A stretch of 64,000 nucleotides of DNA, from NCBI GenBank assembly GCA_963724805.1, contig CAVRWA010000012.1, forward strand, positions 248,001 to 312,000, given 5' to 3'. The notes below the pieces were generated by a model. It did no database searches, had not been told where the DNA came from, and was given only the letters and a program-made list of their open reading frames with translations. The position numbers and the translations under genes were made by a program. Shown here piece by piece: positions 35,951 through 44,769 of the stretch. Position 1 is the first letter of the stretch. Every line of letters starts with the position of its first letter. This stretch comes from CAVQZA01 sp963724805. Its GTDB lineage: Bacteria > Actinomycetota > Thermoleophilia > Gaiellales > Gaiellaceae.

Positions 35951-37606
35951 GTGCCGCTCCGCGTCTGCCTCGTCTCGCCGTTCGCCTGGTCGCTCCCGCA
36001 CGACGTGAACGAGCACGTCGGCGGCATCGCGTCCGCGCTGCGTGAGCTCGGCCACGAGGTCACGGTGCTCGCGCCCTCGACCCGTGCGGCCGACCTGGCC
36101 GCGGGCCGTCGCGCGCTGCAGCAGGGCGGCACGCAGCCTGACGTGATCGCGCTCTGCCCCTCGCTGCCGGTCGCGCGCCGTACGCACATGGGCGTCCCGG
36201 TCGGAGTCCGTGCAAGCCTCACCCATGCGCTCGTCAACGGCCGCTACGACATCGTCCACGGCTTCGAGCCGGGGCTGCCGAGCCTCTCCTATCTCGCCCT
36301 GCTCCACGCCGAGTCGCTCGCCGTCGCGACCTTCCTCTCGCCGGAGCGGCTCGGCTATCCGCCCCGGCGCGCGCAACGCGAGAAGCTCCTCGCCCGCGTG
36401 GACGCCCTGCTCGCCACCTCTCCCGAGGCCGCCGCGGCCGCGCGGGAGCGCTTTCCCGGCCAGTACCGGGTGGTCGCCGAGGGGGTCGACACCGAGCTGT
36501 TCGCACCCGGGCCGAAGCGAGAGCTCGCCGTGCTGGAGTGGCGGCCCGGCGAGCGGCCGCTCGTCCGCGCGGTCGAGCGCGCGCTCACCGGACGCCCCGG
36601 CTGGGAGCTCGTGCTCCTGCGCGCCGGGCCGGGCGCGCGACCGGCCGTGCCGCGCCGTCTGAGGGACCGGGTCAGCGTGAAGACGGCCCGCGATCCGGCC
36701 TCACGCGCCGCCGTTCTCGGCGAGGCCGCGCTGTTCGTGCCGGCGCTCGAGGGCTCGGCGCGGCTACGGCTCGAGGCCGCTGCGGCGGGAGCGTCGATCG
36801 CGGACGCCCGGCTCGAGGCCGCCGAGACGCCGGCCCCACAGAGCTTCGCCGAGGTCGCCGCGGCGCTCGACGAACTGTATGCGGGGCTCTCACGCCGCCG
36901 CCGACGGCGCCGCTCCCAGCCCGAGGATCCGCTCTCCGACCGGGACTGGATCGCCTGCGACCTGCACATGCACACGCACTGGTCGCACGACTGCTCGATC
37001 GCCGTTCCCGAGCTGCTCGACCACGCCGAGGCGATCGGGCTCGGGGCGATCGCCGTCACCGACCACAACGTCTTCGGCGGCGCCCGCGAGGCGGCCGAGC
37101 TCGCCCGCCGGCGCCGGCTCACGGTGATCCCGGGCGAGGAGGTCAAGACCGACGGCCAGGGCGAGGTGATCGGCCTCTTCCTCACCGAGGAGATCCCCCG
37201 CGGCATGTCCTTCGGAGACACGATCGCCGCGATCCGCGAGCAGGGCGGCCTCGTCTATGTCCCTCATCCGTTCGACCGGATGCACGCGATCCCCGAGCCC
37301 CTCACGCTGCACCGGCACCTCGCCGAGATCGACGTGTTCGAGGTCTACAACGCGCGCCTGCTCTTCGAGGCGTACAACGACGAGGCGCTCCGCTTCGCGC
37401 GGAAGTACAACCTCACCGCCGGCGCCGGCTCCGATGCGCACGTGCTGCAGGGCGTCGGCACCGGGGCGCTGCGGATGCGCGCATTCCACGGCCCCGAGGA
37501 GTTCATGCTGAGCCTGCGCACCGCCGAGGTGCTGCGCCGCCCGAAGTCGCTCGCGTACCTCCAGTCGCTCAAGTGGGTGGCCCAGGTCAAGGAAAAGGTG
37601 CGCTAG
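35951..37606 (+). CDS. Fusion of a GT4-like glycosyltransferase domain and a PHP-family phosphoesterase domain
   Basis: A 551-aa two-domain protein. Residues 1-320 look like a shortened GT4/GT-B glycosyltransferase: RVCLVSPFAWSLPHDVNEHVGGIASAL, HEVTVLAPSTRA, YDIVHGFEP, AEGVDTELFAPG. The usual GT4 C-terminal E-x7-E signature is not obvious (only VPALEGSARLRLEAAAAG). An Arg-rich linker (RRRRRRRSQ) joins a PHP domain from about residue 334: CDLHMHTHWSHDCSI, TDHNVFGG, PGEEVKT, VPHPFDR, AGSDAH, which are metal-binding motifs. It may act on phosphorylated glycans or lipids. A TACGAT box lies 6 nt before the GTG. Confidence 0.85.
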   Translation: MPLRVCLVSPFAWSLPHDVNEHVGGIASALRELGHEVTVLAPSTRAADLAAGRRALQQGGTQPDVIALCPSLPVARRTHMGVPVGVRASLTHALVNGRYDIVHGFEPGLPSLSYLALLHAESLAVATFLSPERLGYPPRRAQREKLLARVDALLATSPEAAAAARERFPGQYRVVAEGVDTELFAPGPKRELAVLEWRPGERPLVRAVERALTGRPGWELVLLRAGPGARPAVPRRLRDRVSVKTARDPASRAAVLGEAALFVPALEGSARLRLEAAAAGASIADARLEAAETPAPQSFAEVAAALDELYAGLSRRRRRRRSQPEDPLSDRDWIACDLHMHTHWSHDCSIAVPELLDHAEAIGLGAIAVTDHNVFGGAREAAELARRRRLTVIPGEEVKTDGQGEVIGLFLTEEIPRGMSFGDTIAAIREQGGLVYVPHPFDRMHAIPEPLTLHRHLAEIDVFEVYNARLLFEAYNDEALRFARKYNLTAGAGSDAHVLQGVGTGALRMRAFHGPEEFMLSLRTAEVLRRPKSLAYLQSLKWVAQVKEKVR

Positions 37607-37628
37607 GCGAGAACTCAGGTCCCGCCCC

Positions 37629-38216
37629 GTGAGCGCCGTGCCGACCGACGAGATCTACGACAAGTACCTGCAGAAGGCGATCGCCGAGATCAACAGTCTC
37701 GGCGACGAGATCGCGCAGGTGTCCGGCGGCGTGCGCGTGCCCGTGCTCGGCTCGGGCCATCCGCTCGCCGACGTGATGCTGCTGAAGTACGAGCCGCAGC
37801 CGCAGGAGGTGCAGGAGGGAGTCGCGTTCTTCGGGCGCTCGGGCCAGGCGGTGCTCAAGTCGCTCCAGCGGCTGCACGTCGACCCGATGGCGATCTACGG
37901 GACGAACTGCCTCAAGTTCGTCGGCGAGGACACCGGCGAGGCGCGGCCGTTCCTCGTCCAGGAGCTGCACATCGTGGGCCCCAAGCTCATCGTGGTGATG
38001 GGCGAGCCCGCGCTCGCGTTCCTGAACGAGCTCGAGTTTCCGCTCGCCGACCCCCTCGTCTGGACGCCCGGCGAGCTCCAGCGCTTCACGCCGACGATCT
38101 CCGCGCTCGCCACGCCCGACATCGACGCGTCCCTCGACGAGCAACCCGCGAAGACGGCGTTCTGGAACGCCTTCAAGCAGCTCGGCCCGTGGTGGGCGGA
38201 GCTTCCCCCGTACTGA
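37629..38216 (+). CDS. Divergent uracil-DNA glycosylase-superfamily protein
   Basis: A 195-aa protein resembling UDG families 4/5. The FFGRSGQAVLKSLQRL helix (about residues 67-82), YGTNCLKF (about 90-97), and KLIVVMGEPALAFLNEL (about 119-135) match family positions. The catalytic motif GEAPG is replaced by KYEPQPQEV, and the four-Cys cluster is reduced to a single Cys. It is therefore probably not a normal uracil glycosylase. Its 3' end overlaps the next gene by 28 nt. Confidence 0.65.
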   Translation: MSAVPTDEIYDKYLQKAIAEINSLGDEIAQVSGGVRVPVLGSGHPLADVMLLKYEPQPQEVQEGVAFFGRSGQAVLKSLQRLHVDPMAIYGTNCLKFVGEDTGEARPFLVQELHIVGPKLIVVMGEPALAFLNELEFPLADPLVWTPGELQRFTPTISALATPDIDASLDEQPAKTAFWNAFKQLGPWWAELPPY

Positions 38217-38968
38217 GGCGGCTCGCGGCGCCCGTCGCGCTGCTCGCCGTCATCCTCGTCTACTACACCTGGCACGAGTCGCTGCCGACGCTCTCCTTCT
38301 GGGGCAACGTCGCCTGGCTCGCGTTCATCGTGTTTCCCGCCGTCTTCGGGCTCGTCTACTTCGCGCTCCCGTTCTGGCAGGAGCCCTGGTGGCAGCTGCT
38401 GACGGCCGGCGTGTCCCTCCTGCTCGCAGGGCTCCTGCTCCAGTGGATCGGCGGAGGGCTCGAGGGGAACTTCGCCAAGCTCGCCGCGATGACCGCGCTC
38501 GGCTTCTTCGCCGCGAAGTTCATCGAAGAGGTCTGGTGGCTCGTCCTGATCGGCTCGGCCATCGCGCTGGTGGACAGCTACTCGGTCTGGCGCGGGCCGA
38601 CCCACAAGATCGTGAACGAGAACCCGCATGTCTTCACGACACTCTCGATCGCGTTCCCGGTGCCGGGCCTCCCGGGCGTCGCACGCCTCGGCCTCCCCGA
38701 CGTGTTCTTCTTCGCGCTCTTCCTCGCCTCGTGCCCTCGCTTCGGCCTCCGCACACGGCTGACGTGGCTCGCGATGTCGCTCTCGTTCGGGGCCACGATC
38801 GCCCTTGCGGAGTGGCTGAGCGAAGGTGGCCTGTCGTTCCTGCCGCAGGCGTTCAAGGAGGGGGGCCTGCCCGCGCTGCCGCTCCTGGCCCTCGCCTTCC
38901 TGGCGCCGAACGCCGACCTGCTCTGGCGCGCGATCCGGGAGGCTAGGACTTCCGGAAGTACGCCTTGA
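38189..38968 (+). CDS. Multi-pass membrane protein of unknown function
   Basis: A 259-aa protein with about seven hydrophobic helices (for example APVALLAVILVYYTWHESL, WLAFIVFPAVFGLVYFALPF, LLTAGVSLLLAGLLLQWIGGG, DVFFFALFLASCPRFGL). Helix residues include FIEEVWWLVLIG and DSYSVWRGP, which place acidic residues near the membrane. I cannot name a family; a distant aspartyl-protease-like arrangement (D in AIALVDSYSVW, GLPDVFFF) is only a guess. The GTG start overlaps the UDG-like gene. The 3' end overlaps the convergent gene by 26 nt. Confidence 0.65.
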   Translation: MVGGASPVLRRLAAPVALLAVILVYYTWHESLPTLSFWGNVAWLAFIVFPAVFGLVYFALPFWQEPWWQLLTAGVSLLLAGLLLQWIGGGLEGNFAKLAAMTALGFFAAKFIEEVWWLVLIGSAIALVDSYSVWRGPTHKIVNENPHVFTTLSIAFPVPGLPGVARLGLPDVFFFALFLASCPRFGLRTRLTWLAMSLSFGATIALAEWLSEGGLSFLPQAFKEGGLPALPLLALAFLAPNADLLWRAIREARTSGSTP

Positions 38969-39335
38969 CGCCCTCCGGAACGAAGAGCAGGACGATCACG
39001 AGCACCGCGAACCCGAGCGTGAAGAGCGCCTCGATCAGAGCCGACTTCGGGGCGTTGAACGCCCAGACGATCGCGACGATCGCGGAGACCGCGGAGAGGA
39101 GCGCGAGCACGTCGCGCGCGAAGCGGCTGCCTCGAACGAGCATCAGCGCGATCGCGCCGTAGACGACGGCGAACACGATCATCCCGACGCCGAACGGATT
39201 GCTGATCTCGCTCGACGCGGCGACGCCGATGATGCCCATGAACAGGACGAAGGCCGCCTTGCACAGCGCGATCACGGCCACGAGGTCGACCCAGAACGGC
39301 GCCGTCCCCCACCCCTTCTTCGTCGTCGTCGCCAT
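38943..39335 (-). CDS. Four-helix membrane protein of unknown function
   Basis: A 130-aa protein with four hydrophobic segments (VDLVAVIALCKAAFVLFMGII, GVGMIVFAVVYGAIALMLVR, DVLALLSAVSAIVAIVWAF, ALIEALFTLGFAVLVIVLLFV). It starts MATTTKKGWGTAPFW and ends with KAYFRKS. It may be an integral membrane protein of the DUF2127 type, but this is not certain. It sits downstream of the dipeptidase gene on the same strand, 38 nt away, and is convergent with the preceding membrane gene. Confidence 0.7.
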   Translation of the reverse strand: MATTTKKGWGTAPFWVDLVAVIALCKAAFVLFMGIIGVAASSEISNPFGVGMIVFAVVYGAIALMLVRGSRFARDVLALLSAVSAIVAIVWAFNAPKSALIEALFTLGFAVLVIVLLFVPEGVKAYFRKS

Positions 39336-39373
39336 TCCCGCTCCCCTCGTCGGATCGACCCGCGAGGATCTTC

Positions 39374-40417
39374 TCATGCGCCCCAGGTCTCGCCTAGCAC
39401 CCTGAGCCAGTTCCCGTGTGCGATCGCTGCCAGGTCGGCCTCGCCGTAGCCGGCGGCGCGCAACGCGTCGAGCAGGCGCGGGAGCCCGGCGGCGTCGCCG
39501 AGTGCGGCCGGCATCATCGCGCCGTCGAAGTCGGAGCCGAGCGCGACGTGCTCGATCCCCATGCGCGCGGCGAGGTGGTCGACGTGGCGGACGAGCACCT
39601 CGAGCGGGCTCGCCGGGTTGCGGTTGCCGTCGGGGGTGGTCATCGGGACGTCGAAGACGACGCCGACGACGCCTCCCCTGTCGCCGATCAGGTCGAGCTG
39701 GCCGTCGAGGAGGTTGCGGGAATGAGGGCAGACGGCGTGGGCGCCCGCGTGGGTGACGACGAGCGGCGCGTCGGTGAGCTCGGCCACGTCCCGGAAGCCG
39801 CGCTCGTTCAGGTGGGAGAGGTCGAGCACGATCCGGAGCCTGTTGCACGCGCGGACGAGCTCCCGGCCGGCGGCCGTGAGCCCGGGACCCGTGTCGGGGG
39901 AGGAGGGAATCCGGAACGGAACGCCCTCGCCGAAGGCGTTGGGGCGGCTCCAGACCGGCCCGATCGAGCGCAGTCCCCGCTCGAAGAGCGGCTCGAGCCG
40001 GCGGAGCTCCGGGTCGAGGGGCTCGGCTCCCTCGAGATGGAGGATCGCGCCGATCCCGTCGCCGTCGACGCACGCCGCGAGCTCGGCCGAGGTGCGCACG
40101 ACGCGGACGGCGCCGTCGGACTCTCGCTCGATCGCGAACAGGAGCTCTATCTGCTCGTCGGCGAAGCGGTGCGCGTAGTCCGGGTCGAGCGCCGGCAGCG
40201 GCGGGACCTCCCAGCCGCCCGGCCGATCGACGACGAGCTCCTCGAGCGCGGTGTCGCCCGGGACGTAGACGGCGAAGAACCCGCCCGCGAAGCCGCCCGC
40301 TCGAGCGCGCGGCAGGTCGAGGTGCTCGGTGACGCCTCCGTCGAGGAAGCCCTCTGGCCCGGCGCCGGCGCGCCGGAGCGCGAGCAGCGCGTCGTTGTGC
40401 CCGTCGAGGACCCTCAC
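39374..40417 (-). CDS. Membrane dipeptidase family (M19) hydrolase
   Basis: M19 enzymes are zinc-dependent dipeptidases of the amidohydrolase fold. The 347-aa protein begins with the metal pair VLDGHNDALLAL (H7, D9), has the bridging glutamate region ILHLEGAEPLDPEL (about residues 123-136), SRPNAFGEG, VLDLSHLNERGFRDV (about 193-207), PLVVTHAGAHAVCPHSRNLLDGQ (about 215-237), and the late VALGSDFDGAMMP (about 284-296). No signal peptide is seen, so it acts in the cytoplasm. It overlaps the rlmD stop by 4 nt. Confidence 0.9.
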   Translation of the reverse strand: MRVLDGHNDALLALRRAGAGPEGFLDGGVTEHLDLPRARAGGFAGGFFAVYVPGDTALEELVVDRPGGWEVPPLPALDPDYAHRFADEQIELLFAIERESDGAVRVVRTSAELAACVDGDGIGAILHLEGAEPLDPELRRLEPLFERGLRSIGPVWSRPNAFGEGVPFRIPSSPDTGPGLTAAGRELVRACNRLRIVLDLSHLNERGFRDVAELTDAPLVVTHAGAHAVCPHSRNLLDGQLDLIGDRGGVVGVVFDVPMTTPDGNRNPASPLEVLVRHVDHLAARMGIEHVALGSDFDGAMMPAALGDAAGLPRLLDALRAAGYGEADLAAIAHGNWLRVLGETWGA

Positions 40418-41775
40418 CGCGTCAGGAGCGAGACGCTCTCGACGTGCGGCGTGTGCGGGAACATGTCCACCGGAATCACGTTCACGAGCGTGTACCCGTA
40501 CTCCCCGATCAGCACCTTGAGGTCGCCGGCCAGCGTCGTCGGGTTGCAGGAGACGTAGACGAGCCGCGGCGCCCCGGTCTCCCCCACGCGCTTGAGCGCC
40601 TTGCCGGCGAGCCCGGCGCGGGGCGGGTCGACGACGACGACGTCAGGCTCGCCCGCGCGGTCGCGCAGCTCCTCGAGCGACTGGCCGACGTTGCCGGCGA
40701 AGAAGGCCGCGTTCGAGATCCCGTTCAGCTCCGCGTTCTCGAGCGCGCAGGCTACCGACTCCTCCGAGATCTCGACCCCCCACACCGAGAGTGCGTGCCT
40801 GGCCATCGCCAGGGCCATCGTGCCGGTGCCGCAGTAGAGGTCGTAGACCGTCTCGGCGCCGGTCAGCCCGGCCGCCTCGATCGCCAGCCGGTAGAGCGTC
40901 TCGGCCATCTCGGTGTTCGTCTGCAGGAACGCGTTCGGACGGACGCGGAAGCGGAGCCCGAGGAGCTCCTCCTCGATCGCCTCCTCACCCCAGAGCAGCA
41001 GCGAGGGCAGGTTCGTGACCTCGGCGGGCGTGTCGTTGACGGCCCAGTGGATCGAGCGCACCTCCGCGATCTTGCGGAGGGTCTCGATCAGGTAGTCGCG
41101 GTCGAACCGCTCGCCCTCCGCGGTGACGAGCTGGACGAGCGCCTGCCCCGTGTTGCGGCCCTCGCGGACGACGAGGTGGCGCAGATAGCCGGTGTTCTCC
41201 GCCTGGTCGTAGGCCGGGAGGCCTTCCTCGCGCGCCCAGGCCTGGACGGTGTCGCGGATCGCGTTGCCGGTGTCGGTCGTGAGGAGGCACACCTCGATCG
41301 GCAGCACCTCGTCCCAACGCCCGGCCGCGTGGAAGCCGAGCGCAGGCCCGGCCTCGGTCTGCGTGAACGAGTACTCGAGCTTGTTTCGATAGCCGTAGAT
41401 CGAGGACGAGGGCACGATCCGGCCGACCGGAGGCTCCGCGATCCCGCCGAGGCGGCGGAGCGAATCGACGATCTGCGCCTGCTTCGCCTCGAGCTGCGCC
41501 TCGTAGGCGAGATCCTGGAAGCGGCAGCCGCCGCAGGCGCCGAAGTGCGGGCACGGCGCCTCGACCCGCTGCGGGCCCGGCTCGAGCACCTCGACGGCGA
41601 GCGCCTCGGCGTGACTGCGCTTCACCTTCGTGACGCGGGCGCGGACGCGGTCGCCCGGCAGGCCGCGGCGCACGAACACGACGTAGCCGTCGAGGCGCGC
41701 CACGCCGTTGCCGCCGAAGGCGAGCGAGTCGATGCGGAGATCGAGCTCCTGGTCACGAGTGACAGGCGCAGCCAT
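40414..41775 (-). CDS. rlmD: 23S rRNA (uracil-5-)-methyltransferase (RlmD/RumA-like)
   Basis: A SAM-dependent tRNA/rRNA uracil-5 methyltransferase. The 453-aa protein contains an N-terminal TRAM domain (LDLRIDSLAFGGNGVARLDGYVVFV), the iron-sulfur cysteines CPHFGACGGCRFQDL (about residues 75-89), the SAM motif VYDLYCGTGTMALAMA (about 319-334), VVVDPPRAGL (about 402-411), and the catalytic LVYVSCNPTTLAGDL (about 423-437). Exact target (U747, U1939 or tRNA U54) cannot be told. A TACGCT box lies 6 nt before the ATG. Confidence 0.92.
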   Translation of the reverse strand: MAAPVTRDQELDLRIDSLAFGGNGVARLDGYVVFVRRGLPGDRVRARVTKVKRSHAEALAVEVLEPGPQRVEAPCPHFGACGGCRFQDLAYEAQLEAKQAQIVDSLRRLGGIAEPPVGRIVPSSSIYGYRNKLEYSFTQTEAGPALGFHAAGRWDEVLPIEVCLLTTDTGNAIRDTVQAWAREEGLPAYDQAENTGYLRHLVVREGRNTGQALVQLVTAEGERFDRDYLIETLRKIAEVRSIHWAVNDTPAEVTNLPSLLLWGEEAIEEELLGLRFRVRPNAFLQTNTEMAETLYRLAIEAAGLTGAETVYDLYCGTGTMALAMARHALSVWGVEISEESVACALENAELNGISNAAFFAGNVGQSLEELRDRAGEPDVVVVDPPRAGLAGKALKRVGETGAPRLVYVSCNPTTLAGDLKVLIGEYGYTLVNVIPVDMFPHTPHVESVSLLTR

Positions 41776-41791
41776 GTCGCGAGCGTACCCG

Positions 41792-41913
41792 TCCGGGGTC
41801 AGACCCCGGAACAAGAGTGCGCCAAGAGTGGAGCAACTCTGTCACGGCCACTACCCGGCCGACGCAGCCAAGGCACTCGCACCACCCAAGACATGTCCGG
41901 GGTCTGACCCCGA
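41792..41913. repeat. REP-like pair of palindromes (GGGGTCAGACCCC) in inverted orientation
   Basis: CCGGGGTCAGACCCCGG at 41793-41809 and GGGGTCTGACCCC at 41899-41911 are each palindromic and are inverted copies of one another (17 of 18 bases). About 85 nt lie between them with no gene. The layout resembles REP/BIME or a small non-autonomous element. The rest of the 260-nt gap between rlmD and the FG-GAP gene shows nothing else that I can support. Confidence 0.6.
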
Positions 41914-42036
41914 TCGGGGCGGTTCGCCGAGGCCGTTCGCGCGCCCCGCCGCTCCTAACAGAACTCTTCTCGGATTCGACAGACCTCCGAACAACTCCGC
42001 CCTACGATCGACGCCAGATCGACACGGAGGTTGGCC

Positions 42037-44343
42037 GTGGCTTCGCTTGTGACCCGAGCATCTTCGACGCTCTTCGTGCTCCTTCTCGTCTTCCTGGCGG
42101 TCGGGCCCGCCGGTGCGGCCACCCGACAGCACAGCCCGCCGCCGCCCCTGCTGGTGACCGGCCAGGACGCGGGCTGGCCGGATGTCCGCCAGTGGATCGC
42201 GCCCGGCGTGCAGCCTCGGGGTGACAACACGATCCCCGCCTTTGCGCCGTACCCGACCTACCAGAGCGGCGTTCGGGTCGCAATCGGCGACGTCACCGGC
42301 GACGGCCGACCCGAGATCGTCACCTCGCCCGGACGCGACGCGTGGACGATGCTCGGCGTCTTCGACGGCCGGACGTTCCAGCGGCTCTCGTCGCTCTCGG
42401 CGTTCGCACAGAACGGCGACTGGTGGGGCGGCGCCTTCGTCGCGGCGGGAGACACAAACGGCGACGGACGAGCGGAGATCGTCGAAGGCCTCGACGCAGG
42501 CTGCTGCACGTCGCTCCGCGTGATCGACGCCGCCACGAGCAAGGAGCTCGGCGCCTTCTTCCCGTACACCAACTCCGCGACGAGCGGTGCCCGCGTCGCG
42601 GCCGGCGACATCGGTGGCGACGGCACGGCCGAGGTGATGTCCGCGCCGCTGAACGACACGCGGGTCAGCGTCTTCTCGCCGATCGGAGGTGCCGCGCTTC
42701 GCTCCTACTCGCCCTTCGGGCTCGAGGCGAGCGGTGGTGCAGCGATCGCCGCAGGGAACGTGTCGGGAGACGCGCGTGTCGAGCTCGTGGCGGCGGCCGT
42801 GACGAGCTCGGGAGCCCAGCTGAAGGTGCTCGACACGCAAGGCGGGGCGACGCTCGCGTCGTTTCTCCCGTTCGGGTCCGCGTCGGTGTCGAGCCTCGAG
42901 GTTGCGACCGCGGACGTGAACGGAGACCGGCGCAAGGACGTCCTCGTCCTTGCGCGAATGCAGGACGGAACACAGGTGAAGGCGCTCGACATCTCGGGAC
43001 AGGTGCTCGCGTCGTTCTTCGTCGTCGACCCGACGATCCTGCCGGGAGCCTCGCTCACGGCCGGCGATCTCGACGGCGACGGCAAGGCCGAGATCGTGCT
43101 CGGCTCGGGGCCGACGACCACGCCCTCGCCGCCCACGACGAACGGGCCGGATCAGAAGGTCGCGGTCTTCGAGCCGGACGGATCGAGGGTCGCAGCCTTT
43201 TCTGCCTACCCAGGCCTGTTCCTGGGAGGGGTGCGGGTCGCCCTGGGCGATGTCGACGGCGACCACGACCCCGAGATCGTCACGGCTCCGGGGCCGGGGA
43301 TGGCCGCCGAGATCTCTGTCTTCGACCACTCTTGGTCGGCCAACACCGACCGCGGGAACCGAATCGCCCATTTCCTCGCGTTCGAGCCGCAGTTCACCGG
43401 CGGCGCGAGCGTTGCGGTCGGAGACGTAGACCGCGACGGCACCGCCGAGATCGTCGTCGGACCCGGGCCGGGGCGTCCCCCGGAGGTGCGCATCTTCGAC
43501 TCGGCGGGCAAGCAGCTGAGGTCGTTCATGGCATTCGAGCCCACCTATCAGGGCGGCATCAGCGTGGCCGCGGGAGACCTGAACGCAGACGGCCGCGCCG
43601 AGATCGTCGTCGTCACCCTCGAGCCGCCTGCCCGGATCCGCACTTCCGACGCCGACGGGCTCCCCTTCGGCCCGCCCCTCGCGTCGAGCGAGTGGAGTGC
43701 CAACGTCGGTGTCGCGGACCTGGCAGGGGACGGTGGCGGCGAACTGCTGGTCGGCGCCGACACCCAGGAAGGGGTGCTCGTCGTCCTCGATCCACTCAGC
43801 GGCGCGAAGCTGACCGAGTTCAAGGTCTTCGACAACACGCCGCACGGAATCCGCGCGGCCGGCGGCGACCTGAACGGCGACGGCCGCGACGAGATCGTCG
43901 TCGCGCGAGGCTGGGGCGCCTGGAACGATGCCAGCGAGGTCCGGATCTACGACCGCCGCTTCGCCCTCACCCGGGCCTTCGCCGCCTACGACTTCAGCGG
44001 TGTCGGCATGAACGTGGCAGTTCGTGCCCGGATCGGCCTGCCGATCGCCGCGGAGCCGCGCACGGTGAAGCTGGTCGCCCGTACCGTCAGGAAGACGATC
44101 GTCGCCCGATTCCGCGACGCAGGCGGAGGTGCGTCGCCGCGCTCGTTCCGCGCCCGGATCGAGTGGGGTGACGGAACGAGCCGGAACGGGCTGCTCGGCG
44201 CCCGCGGCTCGGGCGTCTACGAGGTCAGCGCGGCCAAGCGCTACGCACGACCGGGGAGGTACGCGGTCAGGGTCGCGCTGACGGGCGCGGACGGCCGGAA
44301 GTCGATCGCGCGCAGCACGGCGCTCGTCCGCTCGCGACGCTGA
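42037..44343 (+). CDS. Secreted FG-GAP/VCBS-repeat beta-propeller protein
   Basis: A 768-aa exported protein. The signal peptide (SSTLFVLLLVFLAVGPAGAATR) is followed by about eleven FG-GAP/integrin-like repeats with calcium-binding loops of the type DVTGDGRPEIV, DTNGDGRAEIV, DLDGDGKAEIV, DVDRDGTAEIV and DLNGDGRDEIV. A C-terminal domain of about 100 residues (VARFRDAGGGASPRSFRARIEWGDGTSRNG) looks PKD-like. Extracellular adhesion or glycan/matrix binding is likely. GTG 42037 is chosen because GGAGG lies 6 nt before it; TTG 42031 is an alternative. Confidence 0.88.
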   Translation: MASLVTRASSTLFVLLLVFLAVGPAGAATRQHSPPPPLLVTGQDAGWPDVRQWIAPGVQPRGDNTIPAFAPYPTYQSGVRVAIGDVTGDGRPEIVTSPGRDAWTMLGVFDGRTFQRLSSLSAFAQNGDWWGGAFVAAGDTNGDGRAEIVEGLDAGCCTSLRVIDAATSKELGAFFPYTNSATSGARVAAGDIGGDGTAEVMSAPLNDTRVSVFSPIGGAALRSYSPFGLEASGGAAIAAGNVSGDARVELVAAAVTSSGAQLKVLDTQGGATLASFLPFGSASVSSLEVATADVNGDRRKDVLVLARMQDGTQVKALDISGQVLASFFVVDPTILPGASLTAGDLDGDGKAEIVLGSGPTTTPSPPTTNGPDQKVAVFEPDGSRVAAFSAYPGLFLGGVRVALGDVDGDHDPEIVTAPGPGMAAEISVFDHSWSANTDRGNRIAHFLAFEPQFTGGASVAVGDVDRDGTAEIVVGPGPGRPPEVRIFDSAGKQLRSFMAFEPTYQGGISVAAGDLNADGRAEIVVVTLEPPARIRTSDADGLPFGPPLASSEWSANVGVADLAGDGGGELLVGADTQEGVLVVLDPLSGAKLTEFKVFDNTPHGIRAAGGDLNGDGRDEIVVARGWGAWNDASEVRIYDRRFALTRAFAAYDFSGVGMNVAVRARIGLPIAAEPRTVKLVARTVRKTIVARFRDAGGGASPRSFRARIEWGDGTSRNGLLGARGSGVYEVSAAKRYARPGRYAVRVALTGADGRKSIARSTALVRSRR

Positions 44344-44349
44344 CCCCGG

Positions 44350-44751
44350 CTACGAGAGCGGCGTCACGAGCACGGTCCGCGTGCGCGGCCCGTCGAACTC
44401 GCAGAAGAAGATCCCCTGCCACGTGCCCAGCGCGAGCTGGCCGTCCCGGACGGGCACCAGCACCTGCGGGCTCATCAGCGAGGCACGGATGTGCGAGGGC
44501 GCGTTTTCCTCACCCTCCTCGATGTGGAGCCAGCCCCAGTCGTCCTCGACCATCCGCTCCATCGCGGCCTCGAAGTCGCGCGCCACCATCGGGTCGGCGT
44601 GCTCGTTGATCGTCACGCCCGCGGTCGTGTGCGGCACGTAGACGAGCACGGCAGCGGCGCCGTCGAGATCCCCGTCGAGCGCCTTGCGCACCGCGTCGGT
44701 GACGTCGACGAGCTGGGTCCGGCGCTCGGTGGTGACGGTGAAGTCACGCAT
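44350..44751 (-). CDS. YjbQ/UPF0047 family protein (secondary thiamine-phosphate synthase-like)
   Basis: A 133-aa protein of the YjbQ family. Family features: the N-terminal FTVTTERRTQLVDVTDAVRKAL, VYVPHTTAGVTINEHADPMVARDF (the His/Asp-rich motif, about residues 42-65), AMERMVEDDWGWLHIEEGEENAPSHIRASLMSP (as two motifs), and a C-terminal LALGTWQGIFFCEFDGPR. E. coli YjbQ has weak thiamine-phosphate synthase activity, but the physiological role is unsettled. It is divergent from the M3 peptidase gene. Confidence 0.92.
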   Translation of the reverse strand: MRDFTVTTERRTQLVDVTDAVRKALDGDLDGAAAVLVYVPHTTAGVTINEHADPMVARDFEAAMERMVEDDWGWLHIEEGEENAPSHIRASLMSPQVLVPVRDGQLALGTWQGIFFCEFDGPRTRTVLVTPLS

Positions 44752-44769
44752 CACGACTATCCTAGGCGC

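Noticed and set aside
41776..42036. CRISPR-like repeat
   Set aside because: There are only two palindromic copies in inverted orientation and no spacer series.
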